Assembly (NCBI RefSeq): GCF_950023065.1
Contig: NC_088679.1
Coordinates: 61,938,001-62,002,000, forward strand
Source of the DNA: Planococcus citri
Taxonomy: Eukaryota; Arthropoda; Insecta; Hemiptera; Pseudococcidae
Length of the DNA: 64,000 bases
Direction: 5' to 3'
Made by a program: the position numbers and the translations under genes. Under the pieces are notes generated by a model. That model did no database searches. It was not told the DNA's origin and saw only the letters and a program-made list of their open reading frames with translations. Below are positions 11,873 to 22,133 of the stretch, one piece after another (positions within the stretch are counted from its first letter, which is position 1; each line of letters starts with the position of its first letter).

Positions 11873-14800
11873 CGCGATTTTTCAGCATAAAATTTTGGTA
11901 AACATCCTGATAAAAGATTTTGAAAGCCAAATTGACGAAGGCAGTTGCCTCAATTGGGCTCATTTTTCCTCAACTTTATCAGGTTACATTACATCTTATG
12001 TTACGGTTTGGAAAACCCTGTAAACTAAAAATAAATCCCATTTCGAGGTTGTATCGAACTTGGGTAAAAATCTATCAAATAAATGAAAGAGAAGAATCAA
12101 CACTGACGTCGTAAGATTTAACTACTTCAATAAAGTTTCGAGAATTGTATCTAAAATTGCAACTATTTCGGATTAAAGTTTGATTGCGTATTTCGCCTAC
12201 TTTGAAATTATTCGTCTTATTATCGTTTCCAGTGATAAATTCGTTTAATGAGCTCCGTTATCATCTGTGTTTCCATTTATCGATCTTCTCATCGTTATGT
12301 TGTTTATTGCGGCTGTTAGCTGACGAGAAAATCGACTGTGTATTTTCCACCATCATCGAATGAAGAACAGCAGAGTGCAGAGAATTCGTCTTGGAGAGAG
12401 AAAGGGAAAAAAATGAAAATTTCATTTGCTTTTTCTTTTGTTGTTCGACAATTATAAAAGTCTGGATATTTTTCGAGATTCGGCCAAAAAAGATATAGAA
12501 TGTTACGAAAAACAATTTATTTTAAAGAGAATTCACGTCCGATGTATTTTTGTTCTGGGTCACTAAGCCATGTTATGAAATTCCTCTCTCGATCAAAGTA
12601 TATTTTTTTTGAACGCAGAGTCCATCAATGTCGCTTTGTTTGAAAATTTTACGCATGCGAAAAATACCATCGCATCGAAACGAATCGAATGAAGTTGACG
12701 ATTTGAAAGTTACAAATAGGATTGTATTTCAATTAAATTCTCGACTATATTTTTTTATTTCGTTATTGGTATTTTTTTTCAAACACGTTGTTTGGCGTTT
12801 TTCGCTTTTTTATTTCGAAAAAAATATTTTTCAATCGTTTGTCTGTGCTGTTGAACGATATGAAATTTGGATTTTTCAACTTATAGTAGATATAGTAGAC
12901 TATAAACATTCGATGCACGTATTTCACATACCCTATTAATATCGTTGTACAAATATTTCCACAACGACGACAACAACGACGAAAATTCATTCTAAATTTT
13001 TAAACAATCTCGTTCATCATTATTGCTTCTTCGGTATGTATAGGTTTTTACTCTCGCGAGTACATTGTGTAAATATCCGATTGCTTTTTTAATATCCATT
13101 AAATCCGTGACAATTTTACATTTCGCCATTTGTCGTCTGTTTATATTAATGCGATATTTTGAATACGTAATGTTTCTCATTCGAGTAAATTGAATGCTGA
13201 CGTGAAATTATCATGCAGAGATGAGTTCGTTGTGGTGTTGAGAGGTGAGAAGTGGGAAGTGGGAACAGTTAGACGAGTGTTGAGATTGCTGCGGCTTTTC
13301 CATCTGTGACTTTTCGTATAGTTGTTGTGCTGAATAATGATGGACGTGGACGTGGTTTTAAGAAGATTAGGTTTTAAGCTTGATTGCGAGGTTTGTTTCA
13401 GTGTTGAAGAGTGAGAGGTGTTGTCTAGTAGAGGTGCTCAAGCAGAATGGGAAGTATGAAGCCAGTACTTATCAACAAAAAACATTTGTTTGGTGTTGAG
13501 AAAAGATGTTTGGTAATGATTGGTCTCCTAAAAAAACCGTTCTATACAGGGTGTCCACTGTCCAGTGAGTGGATGGCTTGAATGGGCAAATAACATTTCT
13601 AAAAGTTTGTCCTTGAAAGCCATTTTTGGCCAGATTGGCTGGGATGGATATTAGTACAGTAAAAATGACCAAAAAATGAATTGGGTACGTTCAAAACTGG
13701 ACAAGTTTTGTTGCTCAATTTGTTGCCACGATTTGAAATTAACGAAAATTGTGTTAACGAAATTTATTCAGTTTTCAACGTAATAATATCAGTTTTTTGG
13801 GTAATTTTTCAACTTGCGATGTATATTTTTTTTCCAAAATCTATTCGTATCCTCTTTGATTTGCAAGTTGTGCAAAAAGTCATAATTTTGTGGAAATTTT
13901 GTTCATTTTTTTGGTATTTACCCCCTCCTGTGATCATTCATAAATCGTTTTCAGTTTCAAATTTCAAAATAATGTAATTTGCCCCTGTCTACGAATTTTT
14001 ATTCGTCAATATCCAACAATTTTCTTACAAATTGTTTTGAAATCTTTCAATTTCTGTTTTTATTCGGATTTCTTTCCTTCTTGAAAAATCTAGTTCATTC
14101 TCTAATTCTAATATCTTGGATTCGATTTTAAACTGTTCGGATATCGCATCTTGGACAAATTGAATTTTATTGGAGGTGCTAGGTTGTTTTGAAGAATTTC
14201 CACACGTATTCGAATTTAATTGGGTACTTTTTTGTGGAGTAGACGTTCCACTGAATGAATTTTCATTATAAAATGCTATATAAAAATTGGAAATATTAAT
14301 TAATAGCCAATAGGTACCTAGATGATTTATAATTTTTTTAAAATAGTGTAATTTTAAAATTCTATATCATATTACCAAAATTTGTATTTTCGTTCGTTTC
14401 TTTGGGACGTTGAAACGTTGGCCAAATGAGGAAACCTTCATTTTCTTTCCTATTGAATATCTTAAATTTTTAATTATTGAGTTATTATTTTATACCTTTT
14501 TTTTAAAAAAAAAACTTTACCATTGTTTCAACTCGATCAAATTTCCCGATTTTTCATTTAAGAAAAGACACATTACTGAAGTTCTCTTCAGAACTGAGAA
14601 CTGAAACTGAACGAAACATTCGTTGGATTCGACTTCTCGATTCGTAACCACAATTCAGCACCAACGCAACTTTTAGAGCGAATTTTGAACTAAGTATTAG
14701 GAAGTAGGTATTGGAGACTTTGATAAGTTGGGAATGTGGAGGCCTAGTAGAAGTTTACCATGACACCTCTAACTCATTTTTTTTTCCTGAAAATGTCACT

Positions 14801-14878
14801 TAGCTCCTTTTGAACTCTTGCAGTACAAAATATGTATTTTTTTGCTATTTGAAAAATCTCAAACTTGAAAAAAAAAAC
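11873..14878. other. Unique non-coding DNA
   Basis: Several ORFs of 60-103 residues occur but lack recognisable motifs and overlap one another on opposite strands. A lone TACAGGGTGTCC word at about 13553, identical to the mariner-type terminus at 55859, lacks a partner and may mark a truncated element. Confidence 0.4.
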
Positions 14879-15420
14879 TTCCAAAATCATCAATTTTTAC
14901 AACAAATCTAGAAATGTAGGTACCTTTTGGGGCAACTTCAAAGTGAAAAGGTAGTTTTGAGAAATTTGTATTGCAAAAATTGACGATTTTGGATTTTTTA
15001 AAAAATGATTTGAGACTTTCCAAATTTGTCAAAAAGGACACTAACTTTTCTTTTCGGATTCGCCATCTACCTGCCCTAATAATCAATTCGAAAGGTTGAA
15101 TTATGACAGGATTAAATTCTCAACTGTCGAAGTTGATAATAATATCTTCTGAAGCGATTTGAAAATTGCTGAAGCAAAGTTGACTTTCGCCAAAGACTCC
15201 AGATGGACTCAAAAATGGTACATAGCAATCGATTCAGGCGGTCGACTTTGATACATTTGTAAACCGAGTATCGGATTGTTATCTCTTTATTTTTATTCTT
15301 TTTTCTTTTTCAGCTTTACTGTTACAAAGCCCTTCCTTTGACAAACATTTTCCAAGTCTCGCTTTCTGCCAAAACAGCAAAAAGTTACAGATTTTATCAA
15401 AATTGATGAAAAGTGTCGTT
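14879..15420. repeat. Outer inverted repeat, left arm
   Basis: This 542-bp arm is the reverse complement, with roughly one difference every 10-20 bases, of 24961-25505. Shared landmarks are CCAAAATCATCAA, GGGGCAACTTCAAAG, AAACCGAGTATCGGATTG and CAGCTTTACTGTTACAAAG. The two arms enclose about 9.5 kb, including the whole LTR-retrotransposon cluster. Confidence 0.8.
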
Positions 15421-16167
15421 TCTTGCCACAAATTGTTGAAAATGTCGTTTCTTCATAAAAAGTTTCAAATAAGACTTTTCTTACTGAGAAATACATAGGT
15501 CAAAAGTCTGGCAATGTTGTCAAATATTTCCATCAGGAGCCTTGATTTTGTGCCAGAATTTAACGTCTTGCTTTTTTCCAACATTTTCTCAGAAAAGTCA
15601 CTTTTCCCTCAAAAATTGAAGGGTGATTTTAAAAAGTGCCCAATGTCACAACGAAACTTGACACTTGAAAAAAAAATCAGAATTTGTCATATTTGTAGGG
15701 TCTGTTTGTACATACTATTCAAATTACAATTGTGTTGTCAAAACGTGGCTGCGAACTTTCACTAATCTGCTGATTATTTTTTTTTTTCAAGTGTCGATTT
15801 CAGTTCTGACATTGATACTTTTTCAAACCAGCTCCTTGATTCCAAAAAAATGAAAACAAAAACTTTGCCAGTAATTTCCAAAAAATCTCACTTCTTGCCA
15901 AAAATTGACAGCATTCTCGTCTTGTGCCAAATTGGTGCAAAAATTACTATTTTGCCTAAAAATGCCAAAAATTGAAAAAAAAGGTCTCAATTTTTACTAA
16001 AAGTTGCTCAAGTTTTATTTGTTGCCAAAAATTCTAAAAAAATTCAATTTTTCCACAACGTAGGTACCTCAAAAAGCCCTCTCTTTTGCAAAAATTGTCA
16101 AAAAATTACAAAAATTGCAAAAAAAAGTCTCAATTTTCACTGAAAATTGCTGTAAGTAAAGTTTAAT
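15421..16167. repeat. TTGCCAAAAATTG-type degenerate repeat
   Basis: Irregular repetition of words like TTGCCAAAAATTG, CAAAAATTGTCAAAAA and AAAGTC. The stretch 16030-16120 matches 24430-24520 in direct orientation across the inserted retroelement cluster. The same family surrounds the Gypsy fragment at 47.9-51.2 kb. Confidence 0.6.
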
Positions 16168-16432
16168 TGATAGATTAACTCTTGTAATGTACCTGAGGTC
16201 TATGTGATCCTAAGTATTTGTGTTGGAGATGGATTGTAATCCCTCTCTACGAAGAACTATCGTTTCACCATAAACAGCTCACCCAAGTACACAAGGAAAC
16301 ATCATCGTAAATGTAATAAGTCGCGAAGTAATAAACAATTGGTCACAAAACGGTTGAAATTGTTTATTATGATTATAGAATCGATAAAAACTTATTATAA
16401 AAATAAGAGAATAAAGACGACAATCTTTAGAA
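16168..16432 (-). mobile_element. LTR fragment, family SG (minus orientation)
   Basis: About 264 bp matches the first part of the full LTR at 23933-24417. It starts with the LTR terminus TGATAGATT (complement ...AATCTATCA) and diverges after GACGACAATCTTT. The bases before 16168 are not a primer-binding site, so in minus orientation it would be a 3' or solo LTR end. The U3-side sequence is replaced by arm-specific DNA that carries a TATA box. Confidence 0.75.
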
Positions 16433-16507
16433 AAAGAAGTTTTCACTAAGAGGCTGGTTAATGTAAGTTGAAAGTATTCAGAGCGGCTCGACTTGCACCA
16501 TCGCCGC

Positions 16508-16515
16508 TATAAAAA
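16508..16515 (+). promoter_or_regulatory. Candidate TATA box upstream of the coiled-coil ORF
   Basis: TATAAAAA follows CATCGCCGC and lies 226 bp before the ATG at 16734. It points the same way as the ORF and away from the LTR transcription direction. The mirrored copy is at 21557-21564 (minus). Function is inferred only from sequence and position. Confidence 0.35.
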
Positions 16516-16733
16516 TTAACTTCGACAAACTCTATTCACGTAGCGATTACCACCACACCGTAAGCTGGTGGAAAAGCAGCCACAAACCACCATCGAATTT
16601 TCTACATCAACCATCTCAACTTATATCCGGACAAAAATCTGTAAATATCATCATGGGTTTTTCCCAAAATTGTAAATATTTTTGAATTTATTTTTTTCGA
16701 AATGTTATCGTTGTGTATATTTTTTTTTAGAAT

Positions 16734-17601
16734 TTGTTCCCATTTTTTCGACATTCTACCCTACGTAACAAGGAAATCATAAAGGCACGAGCGGACAATC
16801 TACAACGGCAAATGACGCAAATGGATGCGAATTGGAAATGTAAACTGGAGACGATGGACCAACAATTAAAGTGGTACCGTGAACAATTTAGAATCACCAA
16901 CGAAGAGTTACGAAGATACAGGCAATCTGACCGAACTCCAGCCGACTTGTTCAGACTGGAAAACATCGATTTCGACACAACTGTATCGACTTTGACAGCT
17001 CAATCTGTGGCTACGTATTCACCATCGGTCAACTCAGTGATTACAAATGTAACCACTGCAACACCGATACAGACTCCTGCCTCCGTCAGTTTTTCATTCG
17101 CCAATATTTCGACTACCACTATCGCATTGTCATCTACACCGATTTGCTCGACATTATCAGTAAGTACACCGCCTGGTATTCGAGCACTAACCGAGATTCC
17201 ACCGGCAAACCACTCGATGCAAGATCGACCACAGCCATCTGCAGCGATGAATTGTTTCTGGAATCCGCAGGCTCCGTCTGAGCGCTTACAAGCTCAGTTT
17301 CGATCATCAAATGGCACGACTAAGTTCCTGTTTAACGCAAGACAGCAGGTTTGCCAACGTACTCCCAACGCCACCAGCTCCGACACCGACTGTTCCGAAA
17401 GCGACCGAAACTGTAGCTGCGACATCTGTCGCAATTACTAATGTAACATCCTCAGTCTCGACAAGCAAAACAACGTCGACGACCAAGACGACATCCACCG
17501 CTACGTCAAAAACCACGACTAAAACGACGATACCGTCCAAATCATCTCCGTCATTATCGAAGAAAACAACAGCAACCTACCATAAATCATCATGCTGCTA
17601 A
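16734..17601 (+). CDS. Coiled-coil, Ser/Thr/Pro-rich retroelement protein, truncated copy
   Basis: The 235-residue frame (16734-17441) starts with a Lys/Arg/Gln-rich helical segment (residues about 10-65, e.g. KARADNLQRQMTQMDANWK) likely to form a coiled coil. A long Thr/Ser/Pro/Ala-rich disordered stretch follows. From 17311 an overlapping +1 frame (to 17601) carries the better composition, with Thr/Ser/Lys repeats, and is the one that leads on in the right-arm copy, so a frameshift near 17310-17440 is likely. In this arm the frame stops soon after HKSS, where the arms diverge, and the C-terminal SGNH-like domain is missing. The family is not recognised. Nearby LTR and Gag pieces suggest it belongs to the retroelement. 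The ORF runs antisense to the adjacent LTR fragment. Confidence 0.55.
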
Positions 17602-17611
17602 GTCGACGTCC

Positions 17612-18108
17612 ACCTCTACGACATCGGTACATTCATCACCAAAAATGTCGCCGAAGCCAACTCCAAAAAGTACCGATAATACAAAGCTCAAAAAACCCAA
17701 AACTTCTAGTTCGCCGAAACTTGACCGAACAAAATCTATGATGTCCGGTGAAAAATCTAAATCGTCATCATCGATGAAATCAAATTCCAATTCGTACGCC
17801 ACAGCTACTAAAACCGATGGCAACTCCAAACCAACGGGCTCCAATGATCGTAGTAAAGACGAACAACGTACGTATTCGAGCCGCAATGAAAACTACAAAG
17901 GCGATCATCGTTCGAATTCTTCAAACCGCAGTCGCTCCAAGGAGAAAACTTCGGCGGAGTACTTTCAGGAGATGACAAGTCATGTCATCGTCGTGAAGCG
18001 GAATCACGCAATCGCAGAGAATCTTCAAAAGAAAATCACGATTTCCGAGATGACTGTACAAGACATGAAAAATGTTCCGCCGATCGTAGAAAGGCAGACG
18101 GTACATCT
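17612..18108 (+). pseudogene. Ser/Lys-rich retroelement coding remnant
   Basis: An open frame at 17645-18151 (168 residues) is rich in Ser, Lys, Asn and Arg (SSSPKLDRTKSMMSGEKSKS and similar) and continues the low-complexity character of the preceding ORF. It looks like the disordered linker of a diverged copy of the same protein, joined by rearrangement. At about 18138 it runs into a 75-bp second copy of sequence from 17038-17115, showing a mosaic junction. No catalytic motif is present. Confidence 0.4.
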
Positions 18109-18775
18109 GTGCCGAAAACCTCTTCTACACCCAGAGAAACATACTCAGTGATTACAAATGTAACCACTGCAACACTGATACAGACTCCTGCCTCCGTCAG
18201 TTTTTCATTCGCCAATATTTCGACTGCTGCGATGAAGTCGATGGCTCTCGCAACCATGTTTTGTGTGTTTTTGATGTCCTGTTGCGTTTTGTTCAAATAT
18301 TTTTGCTCAAGATAGGACAGGTGTAACCGGTTGCGCATATCGTGGTCGAATGATTGTCTTGAATTTTCAAGATTTTCTTCGTTGTTGCTCGAGGTTTCAG
18401 ATGAAATCTCGACATCGATTGCGCTTTGGTTCTCGTTTATGAGTTTCATTCCTTCCAGCTCTTTTTCACGATGGATGTCTTGAGGTAAGGAGCCGGAGGA
18501 CAAATCGAGCGGGTTTACGTATTCAGTTTCCATGTTCGAATCATATGATTCGGTATGAATATTTTCTTCCATGTCGACGTCAGACACAATTGTATTGGCG
18601 AGATTATCATAGATTCTACGACTGTAGGGATCGATGATGTCGGCTCAGTGGCGAGTGTCGGCTGGTTTGACGTCGGTATTTGTTCATTGACAGGCTTCGG
18701 TTCGAAGGTAGTCACAGGTTCATTTGAAAATAAACTTTCCACGCGAGCGTCGATTTTCGCTTCTAGTTCTTAACT
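18036..18775 (-). pseudogene. Acidic C-terminal region of the SGNH-like polyprotein, frameshifted
   Basis: Two overlapping minus frames (18515-18742 and 18036-18587) continue downstream of the SGNH-like ORF. Composition is acidic and Ser/Thr-rich (e.g. DVDMEENIHTESYDSNMETE). Near 18230-18300 it encodes DIKNTQNMVARAIDFIAAVE, almost the same as DIENTQNMVARAINFIAAVE in the plus-strand Gag-like ORF (about 22677-22740). This ties the two ORFs to one element family, or marks a recombination point. After that the frame runs into the 75-bp duplicated segment and is spurious. Confidence 0.45.
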
Positions 18776-19860
18776 GACGGAATTTTCGGTATTTTCGGTC
18801 GGTTGAATTCCAAAGTGTGACGCCATGGTTGGAGGAATATTTTGGTACGGTGGTTGCTTAAGACCGTGTTTTTTCGACATATTTATGGGCACCGGAACGT
18901 AATTTTCTCGAATAAATTGAGCCTGTTGTTCATAGTACTCTTCAGCGTAGAAAGGTCCCATCACATTAACTCGTACACGTTCCAATTGGGGCATGTTTTT
19001 TGGGAATTTGCTTTGACTTTCATCGATCCATTCGATAAATTGTCCCAATTACTTGAAATTACATCTGTAACTTCATCGAAGAAACGGGCGTCCTGTTCCG
19101 GGTATTTTATTAATGGTAGGAATAAGATTTCTTCTACACCGTATGACATCAGCGTGTTCAGGAAAGTAGTAAAATGTTTTCTGAAGATGTCGATTGGCAT
19201 CCTCATAAATACATCATAATTTCCGATCGAGACCATAATTCGCTTTGATGCTTTTTTAAACTTCTCAAAAAGCACAATTAGATCGATAATCGACATATCG
19301 TGACGCAATGTTTCATTGTCGATGTCTCCAGCATATGTCTCTTTGCAAATGATGAATCGGGTTAGGCCAACGGCGTGTCCGTCTCCCACAATCGGCATGT
19401 TGTGTGCGGTGATACTCACGGCGAATTTTTCTACTCCAATTTCACGAGCGATTGCTGTAAACTGGAGCGGGTACGAGTTGTTTGAGTGCCATAGCGCCAA
19501 TTCAGTTGATTCGGCGCCAAAACGGATTAGATATCTATTTCGATACTTCTGAATATTTGCGTGCGTACCGCGCACTTTGACTTGCTTATTAGGCGACGGC
19601 GTGCCCGAAGACGTAGTGTTATTTAACGTTCTCTGTGGCGTTGTTTGTCTAGCAGTCGGCGCTGGTGAACTTCGCGATTGGTTGTTGGAATTTCTTGACG
19701 AAGATTCTCTCGATCTGTTAGCAATGTATCTATTATCGTAGCTGGATTGATACGCGCCTGAATTTATCCGTCGTCGATCATACCCAGGGTGACGAGTTTC
19801 CGGGTATTGACCATCTAATGGTGAGTCACGACGATAGTCACCTGACTGCCTGCTGTACAT
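18770..19860 (-). CDS. SGNH/GDSL-hydrolase-like domain protein in an LTR element
   Basis: The main ORF (19860 to 18961, 299 residues) has an Arg/Ser/Asn-rich disordered first 95 residues, then a globular part. I read three SGNH-type blocks: IVGDGHAVGL (about residue 157, in the place of the GDS box, with the Ser replaced by Gly), an AGDI Gly, and VSIGNYDVF (in the place of GxND), followed by the strand-like EEILFLPL. A one-base shift near 19035-19048 moves the frame to 19048-18770 (TTG-initiated as an open stretch, 92 residues), which holds NVMGPFYAEEYYEQQ and FIRENYVPVPI where the final His-bearing block would lie. A related fragment at 41239-41478 reads GPYHDPRYYERS there, keeping a His. 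It overlaps the preceding frame at 19838-19860, suggesting one polyprotein with the coiled-coil ORF. If the fold is right, this copy is catalytically dead. Assignment rests on motifs alone. Confidence 0.5.
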
Positions 19861-20744
19861 TTCTCTGGGACGTCGACTTAGCAGCTGATGATTTATGGTA
19901 GGTTGCTGTTGTTTTCTTCGATAATGACGGAGATGATTTGGACGGTATCGTCGTTTTAGTCGTGGTTTTTGACGTAGCGGTGGATGTCGTCTTGGTCGTC
20001 GACGTTGTTTTGCTTGTCGAGACTGAGGATGTTACATTAGTAATTGCGACAGATGTCGCAGCTACAGTTTCGGTCGCTTTCGGAACAGTCGGTGTCGGAG
20101 CTGGTGGCGTTGGGAGTACGTTGGCAAACCTGCTGTCTTGCGTTAAACAGGAACTTAGTCGTGCCATTTGATGATCGAAACTGAGCTTGTAAGCGCTCAG
20201 ACGGAGCCTGCGGATTCCAGAAACAATTCATCGCTGCAGATGGCTGTGGTCGATCTTGCATCGAGTGGTTTGCCGGTGGAATCTCGGTTAGTGCTCGAAT
20301 ACCAGGCGGTGTACTTACTGATAATGTCGAGCAAATCGGTGTAGATGACAATGCGATAGTGGTAGTCGAAATATTGGCGAATGAAAAACTGACGGAGGCA
20401 GGAGTCTGTATCGGTGTTGCAGTGGTTACATTTGTAATCACTGAGTTGACCGATGGTGAATACGTAGCCACAGATTGAGCTGTCAAAGTCGATACAGTTG
20501 TGTCGAAATCGATGTTTTCCAGTCTGAACAAGTCGGCTGGAGTTCGGTCAGATTGCCTGTATCTTCGTAACTCTTCGTTGGTGATTCTAAATTGTTCACG
20601 GTACCACTTTAATTGTTGGTCCATCGTCTCCAGTTTACATTTCCAATTCGCATCCATTTGCGTCATTTGCCGTTGTAGATTGTCCGCTCGTGCCTTTATG
20701 ATTTCCTTGTTACGTAGGGTAGAATGTCGAAAAAATGGGAACAA
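19838..20744 (-). CDS. Coiled-coil, Ser/Thr/Pro-rich N-terminal ORF, right-arm copy
   Basis: Residue-for-residue copy of the left-arm 235-residue ORF (20744 to 20037), with the overlapping shifted Thr/Ser/Pro-rich frame (20167 to 19838). Unlike the left-arm copy, this one runs past the arm boundary at 19868 (SAAKSTSQRNVQQAVR) and overlaps the start of the SGNH-like ORF by about 20 bases. The natural order is therefore coiled coil, disordered linker, SGNH-like domain. The start ATG at 20744 is favoured because the helical segment begins at once and the mirrored TATA box lies upstream at 21557-21564; the 589-bp insertion lies between them in this arm. Confidence 0.55.
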
Positions 20745-20894
20745 ATTCTAAAAAAAAATATACACAACGATAACATTTCGAAAAAAATAAATTCAAAAAT
20801 ATTTACAATTTTGGGAAAAACCCATGATGATATTTACAGATTTTTGTCCGGATATAAGTTGAGATGGTTGATGTAGAAAATTCGATGGTCACAC

Positions 20895-21483
20895 CAGGGG
20901 TGCTAACCGTAACCGCAAAAAACCGAAAACCGTAACCAAAACCCAAACAAGAACCTAATTTTAGCCATTTTCAAACCCTAACTGAAAACAAAAACCGAAA
21001 TTTCATAGGTTTTTTAAAAACCGTAAAAAACCAGAACGAAAATAATGAAGCAGCGTGAGTGAAACCGAAACCTAAACCGATATAATTTATTTAGGTTTTT
21101 TTCGGTTTTCAGTTTGGGTTTTTTTCGGTTTTTTAAGGTTTTCTTTTGGGTTTTTTTCGGTTTTTTAAATTTTTTTGGGGAGATTTTTTCTAATTTTTGA
21201 CTTTTGAGACTCGAAAGTCGAAATCCAGGGAAATTGATAAATATAATGAACCTTGGGTGTTGCTGTTTGGGTTGCAAAGAAATTTTTTTAAAAAATATGT
21301 AAAACCCAAAAAAACCGAAAACCGAAACCAAAACCGGAATTTTTGTGAGTAAAACCAAAACCCAAACTGAAACCGAAATTTTGAATTTCAAAACCGAAAC
21401 CGAAATCAAAACCGAAAAATGTCAACAAAAAAATTGGAGTGAAACCATAACCTTAATTAAAATAATTAAGGTTAGCACCCCTG
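20895..21483. mobile_element. Non-autonomous TIR element inserted in one arm
   Basis: The segment begins CAGGGGTGCTAACC and ends with its complement GGTTAGCACCCCTG. The interior is packed with CCGAAAAC/AACCGAAAC words on one side and their complements on the other. The left arm has an uninterrupted sequence at the same point (about 16590), so this inserted after the arms were duplicated. Five extra bases (CACAC) sit before the left end and no clean target duplication is visible. The termini resemble hAT-type CAGGGGT ends. Confidence 0.75.
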
Positions 21484-21619
21484 GGTTTGTGGCTGCTTTT
21501 CCACCAGCTTACGGTGTGGTGGTAATCGCTACGTGAATAGAGTTTGTCGAAGTTAATTTTTATAGCGGCGATGGTGCAAGTCGAGCCGCTCTGAATACTT
21601 TCAACTTACATTAACCAGC

Positions 21620-21904
21620 CTCTTAGTGAAAACTTCTTTTTCTAAAGATTGTCGTCTTTATTCTCTTATTTTTATAATAAGTTTTTATCGATTCTATAAT
21701 CATAATAAACAATTTCAACCGTTTTGTGACCAATTGTTTATTACTTCGCGACTTATTACATTTACGATGACGTTTCCTTGTGTACTTGGGTGAGCTGTTT
21801 ATGGTGAAACGATAGTTCTTCGTAGAGAGGGATTACAATCCATCTCCAACACAAATACTTAGGATCACATAGACCTCAGGTACATTACAAGAGTTAATCT
21901 ATCA
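21620..21904 (+). mobile_element. LTR fragment, family SG (plus orientation)
   Basis: Reverse complement of the LTR piece at 16168-16432, ending AATCTATCA. It sits directly before the Gag-like ORF and so acts as the 5' LTR end of a plus-oriented copy. The TGGCGCCCAACG primer-binding site seen beside the full LTR copy is absent; after TTT the sequence is ATCTTCACTCGATG. Confidence 0.7.
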
Positions 21905-22133
21905 TTTATCTTCACTCGATGACGTTCGTGAAGAGGTAGTTATCTCGCCAGCAAATGCTGACGATACTGTGTCAAAATTTTTTTTATTCATCAACTTGAC
22001 TGCAAGTGCTAGCCAATGTCTTCGACCACTTTTTCTACCTTTGGAGACTGGGCTCCTCAGTGTCTGCTATTATTTGGTGATTTGTGTGGAGTCATTGATG
22101 AGAGTGGATGCTGTGGCTGTTCCAGAATCCTAA

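Larger units (their letters stand above)
16168..17611. repeat. Inner inverted duplication, left arm
   Basis: This arm is almost identical to the reverse complement of 19868-21904 once the 589-bp insertion in the right arm is removed. The 235-residue ORF is the same in both arms, and I saw one single-base difference in the LTR part (ACATCATCG against ACGTCATCG). The left end starts with LTR sequence TGATAGATTAACTC. The arms part after CGACGTCC at 17611. It could be a rearranged tail-to-tail pair of elements, or an assembly-scale palindrome. Confidence 0.9.
19868..21904. repeat. Inner inverted duplication, right arm (with insertion)
   Basis: Mirror copy of 16168-17611, lengthened by the TIR element at 20895-21483. 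The outer end AATCTATCA (21904) is the LTR terminus. It leads straight into the leader of the plus-strand Gag-like ORF, with TTT kept as in the intact LTR copy, but the primer-binding site is replaced. Confidence 0.9.

Noticed and set aside
11508..11963. 151-, 92- and 100-residue ORFs with Ser-Leu-Phe or Lys-Asp-Arg-Glu repeats
   Set aside because: Produced by a 27-bp tandem repeat whose period is divisible by three.
13553..13660. TACAGGGTGTCCACTGTCC as the end of a mariner-type element
   Set aside because: No complementary terminus was found within several kilobases, so an element cannot be delimited.
17307..17540. 77-residue Val/Asp-rich ORF on the minus strand (and its mirror at 19938-20171)
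   Set aside because: Antisense shadow of the Thr/Ser/Lys-rich retroelement frame, where reverse-complement codons give Val and Asp.
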